NCBI GenBank assembly: GCA_045653945.1
Contig: JAZOML010000062.1
Span: forward strand, 1 to 22,360
DNA: 22,360 bases
Source: SIG673 sp045653945
GTDB taxonomy: Bacteria; Bacillota; Clostridia; Oscillospirales; CAG-272
Direction of reading: 5' to 3'
Shown: in pieces, positions 10,141-17,723 of the stretch
How positions within the stretch are numbered: position 1 is the stretch's first letter
How the letters are laid out: every line of letters begins with the position of its first letter
The notes under the pieces: generated by a model
Told to the model about the DNA's origin: nothing
The model's database searches: none
Seen by the model: only the letters and a program-made list of their open reading frames with translations
Made by a program: the position numbers and the translations under genes

Positions 10141-10803
10141 ATGATTAAACTTATTATCTTTGATTTAGACGGCACGCTAGCCGACACAATTCTTGATATT
10201 CGCGACGGACTTAACGGAATGCTTAACGAATTAGGTTTCCCTCAGGTTACAGAAAAGCAAACGTTATCAAACATTAACAATGGAGCGCTTGAGCTTGTCA
10301 GACGTTCCTTGCCCGAGCGATTCCGTGATAACGAGGAATTTGTAAAAGAAGCGAAAGCTATTTATGAAAAATATTATAGCATATGCTACAATAACAAGAC
10401 TTCTGAATACACCGGAGTAACTACTTCGCTTAAAGCCTTGCGTGAAAATGGCATTTTACTCGCTGTGCTTTCCAACAAACAGCATAAATTCGTGCAAAAA
10501 ATCGTTGAAAAACTTTTTGGTGATATTACTTTTGAATACGTTAATGGGCAAACCGAATTCATACCTACTAAGCCTGACCCAACTGCCGTTATACATATCA
10601 TAGAATCTGCAAATGTAATGAAAAGCGAAGTTTTACTTGTGGGCGATTCAAATATTGATATGATGACCGCCAAAAATGCAGGTATCACACCGATTGGTGT
10701 AAGTTGGGGATACCGCCCAAAGGACTTGCTTATTGAATGTGGTGCAAAATTGGTTTTAGACACGCCAATAGATATAGCAAGACTCCCGAATTTAATGAAT
10801 TAA
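10141..10803 (+). CDS. HAD-superfamily hydrolase, phosphoglycolate-phosphatase-like
   Basis: A 220-residue HAD subfamily IA protein. Motif I is DLDGTLADT (nucleophile D8, general acid D10), motif II is VLSNKQ, the motif III lysine is in TKPDP, and motif IV is VGDSNIDMMTAKNAG. The region between motifs I and II is a helical cap of the type seen in Gph and PpaX. The closest recognisable group is phosphoglycolate phosphatase/pyrophosphatase, but HAD substrate cannot be assigned from sequence. It begins 12 bases after addA with no clear ribosome site (only AT-rich sequence and a GG at 10130), so it probably depends on read-through from addA. Nothing ties its function to DNA repair beyond 2-phosphoglycolate being a by-product of repair of oxidised DNA ends, which is an inference. 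Confidence 0.88.
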   Translation: MIKLIIFDLDGTLADTILDIRDGLNGMLNELGFPQVTEKQTLSNINNGALELVRRSLPERFRDNEEFVKEAKAIYEKYYSICYNNKTSEYTGVTTSLKALRENGILLAVLSNKQHKFVQKIVEKLFGDITFEYVNGQTEFIPTKPDPTAVIHIIESANVMKSEVLLVGDSNIDMMTAKNAGITPIGVSWGYRPKDLLIECGAKLVLDTPIDIARLPNLMN

Positions 10804-10832
10804 ATTTTCCAAAAAATGAAAGGAAAAAAATT

Positions 10833-11234
10833 ATGGCTTCAACAAGACTAACAAAACAAAAGCAAGAATTTCGACGCTTTCTTGAGGTAAACCGCGATAA
10901 GGAAATGACCGTTGCCGAAATGGCAGAGCTTTTAAAGCAATCAGGCTCCGATATGGGCATTGCAACCGTATACCGCGCTGTAAAAAGACTTGAGTCTGAG
11001 GGTATACTGATTAAAACTGTTGCCGGTTCAGGTGGAAAAGCGGCATACAGATACGCCTCACCAGATGAAACTGTACGTACTATTCACCGTGTATTTTGTA
11101 CCTGTTGCGGGAAAGCAGTCGATTTAACCTACAAATTTACCGATAAACTTGAAAAAAACGTTTCGGACACAACAGGCTTTTCTCTAACCGACCACCAAAT
11201 TATGTTTTATGGACTTTGCCCCGAATGTAAATAA
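10833..11234 (+). CDS. Fur-family metal- or peroxide-responsive transcriptional regulator
   Basis: A 133-residue protein with an N-terminal winged helix (MTVAEMAELL, then IATVYRAVKRLESEG, the standard Fur recognition helix) and a C-terminal dimerisation domain. The structural zinc site is complete: C89/C92 (FCTCCGK) and C129/C132 (CPEC). H121 in TDHQIMFYG is kept. The usual poly-His stretch before the first CxxC is reduced to a single H85 (TIHRVFC), so the sensing site may be altered. Subfamily (Fur, PerR or Zur) is not decided. I chose ATG 10833, preceded by AAAGGA at 10818-10823; an upstream in-frame start at 10737 would overlap the HAD gene heavily. It lies 29 bases after the HAD gene. Confidence 0.9.
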   Translation: MASTRLTKQKQEFRRFLEVNRDKEMTVAEMAELLKQSGSDMGIATVYRAVKRLESEGILIKTVAGSGGKAAYRYASPDETVRTIHRVFCTCCGKAVDLTYKFTDKLEKNVSDTTGFSLTDHQIMFYGLCPECK

Positions 11235-11246
11235 GCGATAATTGAT

Positions 11247-13780
11247 ATGAGAAAAAGTATATTTTTATCAGTTTTAATTGCGGTTATACTTTGTTTTACT
11301 GCAGTATTGCTTCTCTCTTGCGGAGATGACGACCATAACAAGCCTAATATCACAAAATACACCGTAACATTTGATTCAAACGGGGGCTCACCGGTTAACT
11401 CACAGTCGATTTTAAATGGTGGAAAGGTTGCTGAGCCTACCGAAAAGCCGAATAAAAACGGATATACCTTTGTTGGTTGGTTCGACGGCGACCTTGCTTG
11501 GGATTTTTCAAATAATATAGTTACCTCAAACGTAACGTTAAAAGCTAAATGGACGCTTAATACATACACTATTACTTATATCAACCTAAAAGGCGCAACA
11601 AACACAAATCCTACAACTTATACTATTGAAAGCGAATCAATAAATCTTGCCTCAATTTCAAACAATGAGGCTGATTTTATCGGTTGGTTTGACCAAGACG
11701 GAAACAAAATCACCAATATTCCTAAGGGCACGTATGCAAATATTTTTCTTACTGCTCGCTGGTCATCAAAGCACACCGTAAGCTTTGATACAAACGGTGC
11801 TGGAAACGTTTCAAATCAGCTTGTTTCCGACGGTTTAACTTTAGTTAAGCCGCAAACAATAGCAAAAGAGCACTATACTTTCGACGGTTGGTACACAAAC
11901 GACGGAAAAAAGTGGAATTTTGATACCGATTTGGTAACAGAAGAACTAAAGCTGTTTGCGAAATGGATACCAGTTGAATATGAAGCTGTTTTTGTAGCAA
12001 TGGGTGAACGCGTTAAAACGATTAAATTTACAATAGAAGATGAGGCTCTCTCTCAGATACCGTTAGTACCGCAAAAAATGGATATGAGAATGGAACGTGG
12101 GAAAATTACACCCTTAAATTAGGCGGATTTACTGTTAATGCAGTGTACACACCAATTACCTACACTATCACCTATGTAAATAAATTTGACACCACTCATA
12201 ACAATAGAACTACATTTACCGTTGAAACGGAAACCTTTATTCTATCAAAACCCAATGGAAAAACCGGATATATTTGCTCAGGTTGGACAAACGGAGATGA
12301 TTTTGTAACCTTAGTTGAAAAAGGAACGTGTGAAAATTTAACGTTAGAAGCTGTATGGACCCCTATTCAGTATTATGCAGAATTTTATGTCGATGACAAA
12401 CACTCTTGCACAGTAGAATTCACAGTTGAAGATTCTGTTCTACCCTATTCTCCTCCGGTTCCAGCCAAAGAAGGTTATAAAGGCGAGTGGTCTGCATATA
12501 CATTAGACGCAGAAAATATAAGAATTGACGCCGTTTATACACTTGAAACCTATACGATAACCTACGGTAACCTAAACGGCAGAGAAAATACTAACGTTAC
12601 AAGCTATAATATACTGTCAGACGATATTATACTTTCCGAACTGCCGTCGGACGAAAATAGCGAATTTCTTGGCTGGTACACTTCCGACGGAAGAAGAGTT
12701 ACAAAAATTCCGAAAGGCTCATACGGAAATATTAATTTAACTGCTATTTGGACAGGTAAATGCAGTATAATGTTTGAAGCTGACGGAGGTACACCTATTC
12801 CAAACTCAGTACAGGTTTTATCAGGCGAAAAAATTCAAAAGCCCTCTATTGAGCCTACAAAAGCAGGTTATACCTTTTCAGGTTGGTATTATGGCGACAA
12901 TAAATGGCATTTTGATACCGATACTGTTACTGAAAAAATCACTCTAAAGGCACATTGGGAAATAATAACCTATACAGCTACTTTCTACGCTGACGGTCAT
13001 ATCTATACAGTAAACTTCACCGTAAACGATAGCAGTATAACCGAGCCTGATGTTCCGAATAAAAACGGTTACAGCGGCAAATGGAATAATTACAACCTTA
13101 CGCTTGATAATATTAGCATTTACGCTATATATACGCCGATACAGTATACAATTACGTATAATGGTATTATTAACGGTGCAACCAATACCAACCCGACAAG
13201 CTATAACGTTGAAACAAATACAATAGTTTTAGCTCCCCTCACTCTTTCGCCGTACACCTTTATAGGTTGGGAAAACGAGAGTGGTGTTATAATAACCCAC
13301 ATACCAATAGGTACAACAGGAAATATAACGCTAAACGCAGTATTTGAAATTGACGATGAATCGGCTATTTTCATACTTCAAAATACCGAAGACGGTTGCG
13401 TTATAATTGGATGTAACAACCCAAAGGTAACTAGCATAACTATTCCTGCATATGTTACAAAGGTTCAGAGCAACGCATTCAAGGGATGTATATCCCTTAC
13501 GTCTGTAATCGTAGAAAATAGCTCAACAGTGATAGAAGAAAATGCGTTTTGGGGTTGTATAAGCTTAAAAGAAATTTCTGTAAACGGCACCGCAACTCCG
13601 ATAAAAACGTGCTATACCTACGAGGAATACAAAGCTCTTGATTATAATACACAGCTTGAATATTATAATTATTTAAAAAATGATTTCTTTACTTGGTTTA
13701 ACAACGCAAAAAAAGAATATGAAGATGCGCAAAATCGAGAGGAAATAAAAGATAACAACGACGATAAAGAGCTAAACTAA
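11247..13780 (+). pseudogene. Lipoprotein with ten InlB B-type (Listeria-Bacteroides) repeats, frameshifted
   Basis: The N-terminus is a lipoprotein signal with lipobox LLSC and lipidated C25. It is followed by about ten repeat units of the InlB B-repeat/Flg_new type, then one BspA-like leucine-rich stretch (VTSITIPAYVTKVQSNAF, residues ending in NAFKGC and NAFWGC) and a charged tail. The first frame stops at 12122. The repeat pattern continues without a gap in the -1 frame from 12077 to 13780. Adding one A to the A6 run at 12073-12078 rejoins them as QKNGYENGTWENYTLKLGG, which matches the sister unit AKEGYKGEWSAYTLD. The restored protein would have about 844 residues. It is likely surface-anchored by lipid and involved in adhesion or host contact, as known for such repeat proteins, but no ligand can be named. 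It starts 12 bases after the Fur gene. The frameshift may be real, a sequencing error, or rescued by slippage. Confidence 0.85.
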
Positions 13781-13785
13781 AAACA

Positions 13786-13815
13786 AAAGAGCAGGAATTA
13801 CACTTCCTGCTCTTT
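13786..13815 (+). terminator. Rho-independent-type hairpin after the lipoprotein gene
   Basis: A perfect 12-bp stem (AAAGAGCAGGAA / TTCCTGCTCTTT) with a 6-base loop starts five bases after the stop. The U-tract is short (TTT then AAAA), so termination may be modest. It ends the long co-directional block. Confidence 0.75.
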
Positions 13816-13828
13816 AAAATTTAGAAAT

Positions 13829-13860
13829 AAAAACCTGCAAACAAATGTTTGCAGGTTTTT
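13829..13860 (-). terminator. Terminator of the tRNA-Gly gene (bidirectional hairpin)
   Basis: A perfect 14-bp inverted repeat, AAAAACCTGCAAAC and GTTTGCAGGTTTTT, around AAAT, two bases beyond the tRNA 3' end on the minus strand. It has U-tracts in both directions, so it can also back up the hairpin at 13786. Confidence 0.85.
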
Positions 13861-13861
13861 A

Positions 13862-13935
13862 TGGAGCGAGTGATGGGAATCGAACCCACGCGACCAGCTT
13901 GGAAGGCTGGGATTCTACCATTGAACTACACTCGC
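13862..13935 (-). tRNA. tRNA-Gly (anticodon UCC)
   Basis: Read on the minus strand, the 74-base gene begins GCGAGTG and ends CACTCGCTCCA with the CCA encoded. The acceptor stem is fully paired, the anticodon arm is CCAGC-CTTCCAA-GCTGG giving anticodon TCC, and the T arm has GGTTCGATTCC. It has its own promoter and terminator, so it is a single-gene unit pointing against its neighbours on both sides. Confidence 0.97.
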
Positions 13936-13949
13936 AATCAACATAAGAT

Positions 13950-13978
13950 ATTATACATTATTTGTTTTATTTTGTCAA
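13950..13978 (-). promoter_or_regulatory. Sigma-A promoter of tRNA-Gly
   Basis: On the minus strand TTGACA (13973-13978) and TATAAT (13950-13955) are both exact consensus and 17 bases apart, with the tRNA starting 14 bases downstream. This is one of the strongest promoters in the window, as expected for a stable-RNA gene. Confidence 0.92.
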
Positions 13979-14144
13979 GTCTTTTTTAGTATTTTTTTAA
14001 AATATTTTTCCATACTGAATTTAAGAGAAAATATTTTCAATTTTGCCTTTTTGTTTTTTCAATTTTTGCTTGTTATATTATATGAGATTTTGTGTCAAAT
14101 TAAACGTGGAGGCAATGATAAATCAAAAAATGCAGGGAAAAAAG

Positions 14145-15173
14145 ATGAACAGTAAAAAAAATAATTTAAAAATTAAATTATGCACTCTTCTGTTTGCTAT
14201 ACTGCTGGTGATCAGTTCAGTTATACCTGTTTACGCCACAGCTGGGGCAACTAATGGCGAGGTTATTCTCGGCGGATGTCTTTTTGGCGTAAAAATGCAA
14301 ACAAACGGTGTTGTTATTGTCGGTATAAATAAAATAGAAGGTGTTAGCCCTGCAATCGGGGCAGGACTTAAACAGGGGGACGTTATAAAAATCATCAACG
14401 GCAAGGGTATTGCAAACTCAGAGGATGTTTTAAAAATGATAACTGGTAGCAACGGGCATCCTCTTAATATAACTGTACAAAGAGGTAACGAAAGCAAAAA
14501 GGTTACACTTACTCCAAAACTGGATAGTGATAATAAATACCGCGCAGGAATTTTGATACGAGATAGTGCGGCGGGTATCGGCACTGTAACTTATATAGAT
14601 CCTAAAACAAGCGAGTTCGCCGGGCTTGGACATGGAATTTGCGACAGTGATACCGCCTCGCTTCTTCCACTTTCAAGAGGAATTGTAACAGAGGTTGATT
14701 TAATAGAAGTGGCAAAAGGCAAGTGCGGTGCACCGGGGGAAATAAAGGGAGCGTTTAAAGGTTCAAAAATCGGTTCTCTTACAAATAACACCTCAAACGG
14801 TGTATACGGTATCTATTCTTCCCTTCCAAGCTGTATCGGAAGAAAAATTAAGGTGGCTGATTACAGTGAAATAAAAGACGGAAAAGCAACGATTAGATGC
14901 TCAGTATCGGGCAAGGTAGAGGAATACGAAATACAAATTAAAAGATTGAACAAAAATGAAAAGGGTAAAAATTTTTCTGTTAAGGTAACTGATCCGTCTC
15001 TTATCGCAATCAGTGGTGGAATTGTGCAAGGTATGTCAGGTTCTCCCATCATCCAAAACGGTAAGCTGATAGGCGCTGTAACGCACGTTACGGTAAACGA
15101 GCCAACCGAGGGGTACGGAATATTTATTGGGAATATGTTAAGTGCAGCACAAGGCGAAGCAATCTCAAAGTAG
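14145..15173 (+). CDS. spoIVB: SpoIVB-type sporulation serine protease (PDZ plus S55 domain)
   Basis: In sporulating Firmicutes SpoIVB is secreted from the forespore into the intermembrane space and triggers pro-sigma-K processing by cutting SpoIVFA. Here an N-terminal hydrophobic signal/anchor (residues ~10-30) precedes a PDZ domain (~45-115, GAGLKQGDVIKIINGK) and an S55 peptidase domain. The catalytic triad is visible: H163 in GLGHGI, D283 in KVTDPSL and S298 in QGMSGSP. The D-to-S distance of 15 is the same as in B. subtilis (D363/S378). Length is 342 residues from ATG 14145, which has AGGGA with seven bases of spacing. In-frame ATGs at 14115 and 14130 are alternatives; the GGAGG at 14108 is only two bases from the former. 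The usual downstream spo0A is absent here. Confidence 0.93.
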   Translation: MNSKKNNLKIKLCTLLFAILLVISSVIPVYATAGATNGEVILGGCLFGVKMQTNGVVIVGINKIEGVSPAIGAGLKQGDVIKIINGKGIANSEDVLKMITGSNGHPLNITVQRGNESKKVTLTPKLDSDNKYRAGILIRDSAAGIGTVTYIDPKTSEFAGLGHGICDSDTASLLPLSRGIVTEVDLIEVAKGKCGAPGEIKGAFKGSKIGSLTNNTSNGVYGIYSSLPSCIGRKIKVADYSEIKDGKATIRCSVSGKVEEYEIQIKRLNKNEKGKNFSVKVTDPSLIAISGGIVQGMSGSPIIQNGKLIGAVTHVTVNEPTEGYGIFIGNMLSAAQGEAISK

Positions 15174-15234
15174 CCTGACCGTCAAATTGGCAAAGCACTA
15201 CGGCATAGAAGCTTTCGTGCCTTTCATTAGAAAA

Positions 15235-15268
15235 GCCTCTCTCATTCTATTGAGAGAGGCGATTTTTT
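15235..15268 (+). terminator. Terminator after spoIVB
   Basis: A perfect 10-bp stem, GCCTCTCTCA / TGAGAGAGGC, with loop TTCTAT, followed by GATTTTTT. It lies 62 bases after the spoIVB stop. It isolates spoIVB from the relic-containing DNA that follows. I see nothing recognisable in 15269-15436. Confidence 0.88.
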
Positions 15269-15436
15269 GCGTGTAGGTAGCGGATACTTACGCAATCAAG
15301 AGAGTGATGAAAGCAAAAACAGTGGCGTTTTGGTTATTTGTATTATTTATTCTAAATCTGCAAAACGAGAAATAATCGCTAAAACCACTACTTAAAGCAG
15401 CTTTTGTCGATGATTGTCCGTTTTTAATCAGGTTAA

Positions 15437-15668
15437 AGTGTACACCCTGAGGATTTTTCTGTCGAAAACGAATTTTTTATAATTATCTTTTCTTTAAATT
15501 CTTTATTAAACTGCGATGAAATAAATATCACCCGACTTGATATAGCGTTTGATGAATATGCCGGAATACTTGATATAGGTTGTGTATGCGATGATACTCG
15601 TAAAAGACGGTACCGTAGTAAAATGGATTATTTTAACGTGCAGTACTCTTCAAACGGTGAATCAATCA
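15437..15668 (+). pseudogene. Relic of a rolling-circle replication initiation factor (Rep_trans type)
   Basis: An open stretch in frame 2 follows a TAA at 15434. It reads through NCDEINITRLDIAFDEYAG and ILDIGCVCDDTRK to SKMDYFNVQYSSNG. The core I/V-T-R-L-D-I-A-x-D-x-x-x-G-x-L-D pattern is the signature of the replication initiation factor family found on rolling-circle plasmids and ICEs, and the SK...YSS-x-G stretch follows at the expected distance. The N-terminal region and the rest of the protein, including its catalytic Tyr region, are missing. It runs directly into the truncated transporter in another frame. This is a remnant of a mobile element with no likely function. Assignment rests on motif recall and not on a search. 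Confidence 0.62.
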
Positions 15669-16448
15669 TCAAACGGTTCATTTAGCTTTTCGGGTGCAAG
15701 ATGCATCTTTGCCGCAGTGTTTTTCTTGATTGTAGGTCTTATTTCGGGTATGAAATTCACTCTTGATTTTTTACCGTATTCGCTTGCATTTGCAGTAGCC
15801 TACACCTGCGCAATCTTATTTTTCTTTTTAGCAATTAGCGAAGGCTCTCTTTCCCTCACAACACTAATTACATCTTACTCGCTCATCCTTCCCACTTTAT
15901 ACGGTATTTTATTTTTAAATGATAAAGTGTCGTCATTATTGATTATTGGACTTATACTTCTTGTAATTTCGCTTACGCTTGTAAATTTCGAAAATAAAAA
16001 CGAAAACAAAAAAATCACCTTAAAATGGGTGCTATACATAATACCCTCGTTCTTTGGGAACGGTCTTTGTTCTATTTTTCAGAATATGCACATCCGCAAA
16101 TTCGACGGAGCTTATTCAAATGAATTTATGGCAACTGCGCTTATTATCTCAGCAATTGTTTTATTTGTAATTTCACTCTTTTACGAGAAAAAGGATTTAC
16201 CTACAAACCTCAAAAAAGGAGCGCTTTGGTACTCGCTTTGCGGACTTTCAAACGGCGGCGTAAATCTACTTGTTATGCTATTAACAAATAGAGGTATGCC
16301 TCCCTCAGTTATGTTTCCCGTTATTTCAGCGGGCGGTATCGTAATTTCTTTTATTATCTCCCTTACACTATATAAGGAAAAATTCTCTGTTACACAGTAT
16401 ATTGGACTAGGACTTGGTATCGCATCAATCATTTTGCTTAATGTTTAA
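15660..16448 (+). pseudogene. EamA/DMT-family transporter, 5'-truncated
   Basis: A hydrophobic protein with nine clear helices (from IFAAVFFLIVGLISG to IGLGLGIASIILLNV) in the two-fold EamA arrangement of drug/metabolite exporters, which normally have ten. Recognisable EamA sequence starts around NGSFSFSGARC (~15669). An open frame extends upstream to a GTG at 15582 or ATG 15591, giving up to 288 residues, but that part is the Rep relic read in another frame and has no convincing ribosome site. TM1 is therefore missing or scrambled. The nonamer TCAAACGGT occurs twice at the join (15650 and 15669), which suggests a microhomology junction. A hybrid protein could be made, but I expect the gene to be dead. 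The substrate is unknown. Confidence 0.68.
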
Positions 16449-16461
16449 TTTTAATTTTTTC

Positions 16462-16490
16462 TTGACAAAATATAATACTTATGCTATATT
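16462..16490 (+). promoter_or_regulatory. Sigma-A promoter of the six-helix membrane protein gene
   Basis: TTGACA at 16462-16467 and TATATT at 16485-16490 are separated by 17 bases. The start codon is 39 bases past the -10. The promoter lies directly after the transporter stop, so the downstream gene is a separate unit. Confidence 0.85.
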
Positions 16491-16528
16491 TAATGTATAA
16501 ATAATAATTAACATAGGAGTTAAACATT

Positions 16529-17497
16529 ATGGTCGAAAACAAATTTTTACGTTTCCTCATTAACATACCGGTTTCAATTGTCGCATTTATTATTTTTGCA
16601 ATGCTTTCGCCGGAAAACGGTTTCCTTGCATTTGCTTTCCTCTTTTCGGTTCTTATTTGGTTCTTATTTACAGTCCAAAAAGAGCTTATCGGTTTCCCCG
16701 ACAGCAAGATTATGGCACTATTAAAGAATATTTTTATTATAGCTATGATTGCTATGAGTTTCCTTTCTCTTATAATTGGTGTCGCTCTTTTCTTTTCAAA
16801 CCAAGCCTATGAAGAAAACCAAAAAACAATTATTGATTCAGTAATCGTTATTGCGCCAGCAATTACCTTTTGGCTTGCTTTGTTCTTTTCCGACACCGAC
16901 CCGACAGGATTGGCTAAATTTACTTATCTTGGTACTCCCGCTGCTGCGCTTGTTTCATTAGTTATCAGCCTGCTTGTCGGAATTGTTGATATTGTTCAAA
17001 CCATTGCTGTTATCGCATTTGCAGTTGGAAGCATTCCGGTTATGATATTTGCATTCAAAAAGCGTTGGATTGAATTCGAAAGTGGATATACGCCAAGCAA
17101 GCCTTACAATTACTCATATAGCAATTCTTCGTCCAATGATAATAAAACAAGCAGCACTCCGACACCGTCGTCAGCAATGCAAAGCATCGCATCAAAGTGG
17201 TCCGGCTCCTGCCCGTTAGACGGCGGTGCAAGATTTACTTACACCATTTCCTGTACCATCAGTGGCGGTGCTGCTAACTTCAAGATATCCGGAAACGTAT
17301 TTTTCAGCGGCATAAACGTTACAAGCAGCGATGTACGAGATGCTCAGAACTCACTTCAAAGAGAACTTAAATTTATTGCCAACAACAGAATTATCCCCTC
17401 TTACCAAGAGAAAGTAAAAGAATTAGTTGCAAAAGGTGTTGATTGCTCATCAATAGCTTCCGTTAGGGTTTCTACCGGCAACATTACTACAAACTAA
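16529..17497 (+). CDS. Uncharacterised membrane protein with a soluble C-terminal domain
   Basis: I do not recognise this 322-residue protein. About six membrane helices fill residues ~8-175 (for example VSIVAFIIFAMLS, NIFIIAMIAMSFLSLIIGVA, VSLVISLLVGIVDIV). A polar low-complexity linker rich in Ser, Asn and Thr follows at ~185-220. The last ~105 residues form a compact domain starting KWSGSCPLDGGARFTYT, with alternating beta-like stretches and a helical QNSLQRELKFIANN segment. Start ATG 16529 has AGGAG nine bases upstream and its own promoter. A convergent terminator follows. The linker-plus-domain design suggests a membrane-tethered binding domain, which is inference only. It is a single-gene transcript. 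Confidence 0.85.
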   Translation: MVENKFLRFLINIPVSIVAFIIFAMLSPENGFLAFAFLFSVLIWFLFTVQKELIGFPDSKIMALLKNIFIIAMIAMSFLSLIIGVALFFSNQAYEENQKTIIDSVIVIAPAITFWLALFFSDTDPTGLAKFTYLGTPAAALVSLVISLLVGIVDIVQTIAVIAFAVGSIPVMIFAFKKRWIEFESGYTPSKPYNYSYSNSSSNDNKTSSTPTPSSAMQSIASKWSGSCPLDGGARFTYTISCTISGGAANFKISGNVFFSGINVTSSDVRDAQNSLQRELKFIANNRIIPSYQEKVKELVAKGVDCSSIASVRVSTGNITTN

Positions 17498-17503
17498 ACA
17501 CAA

Positions 17504-17527
17504 AAAACCACCCAAACGGGTGGTTTT
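17504..17527. terminator. Bidirectional terminator between convergent genes
   Basis: A 10-bp stem AAAACCACCC / GGGTGGTTTT with a 4-base loop lies 7 bases after the membrane-protein stop. U-rich tails exist on both strands: TTTTC on plus, six Ts on minus. It can end both the upstream plus-strand gene and the minus-strand sipL transcript. Confidence 0.85.
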
Positions 17528-17561
17528 CTCATTGTAAAACGAAAACCACGCGATAACCGAG

Positions 17562-17690
17562 TGGCTCAGTTTGTGTTAACACACAGGCTGGAATTCCAAG
17601 CAACACATAGTATTTGCGCCAAAATACAGACGCAAGGTGTTTTTCTGAAAAAACGATTGGCAGACTTGTGTGTAGAATAATATATACAAT
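17562..17690 (+). pseudogene. Relic of an IS200/IS605 TnpA (Y1 transposase)
   Basis: In frame 3 the plus strand reads WLSLC, then a TAA at 17577, then HTGWNSKQHIVFAPKYRRKV and FF up to a TGA at 17646. The reading SL-x-HT-x-W-x-x-KxHIVFxPKYRRKV is the conserved N-terminus of IS200-type transposases. After the TGA the similarity appears to carry on in another frame (FSEKTIGRLVCR, compare the family's GEK...IGxILRxLC). So the copy has at least one internal stop and one frameshift, and it is limited to about the first 45 residues. The HUH motif and catalytic Tyr region are gone. It sits between the terminator at 17504 and the 3' end of the sipL-like gene. Confidence 0.72.
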
Positions 17691-17723
17691 TTTTGCTTTT
17701 CACTTCATAAATGGGCGATTTAT

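Noticed and set aside
10737..10832. A 32-codon N-terminal extension of the Fur gene
   Set aside because: It overlaps the HAD coding end and lacks a ribosome site. ATG 10833 has one and matches family length.
12073..12079. Classical -1 ribosomal frameshift signal
   Set aside because: The codons CAA-AAA-ATG do not form a proper X XXY YYZ heptamer, and no clear downstream stem was seen. A simple indel is likelier.
12143..13780. A separate gene starting at GTG 12143
   Set aside because: There is no ribosome site, and the repeat pattern continues upstream in this frame to 12077, so it is the second part of the frameshifted lipoprotein.
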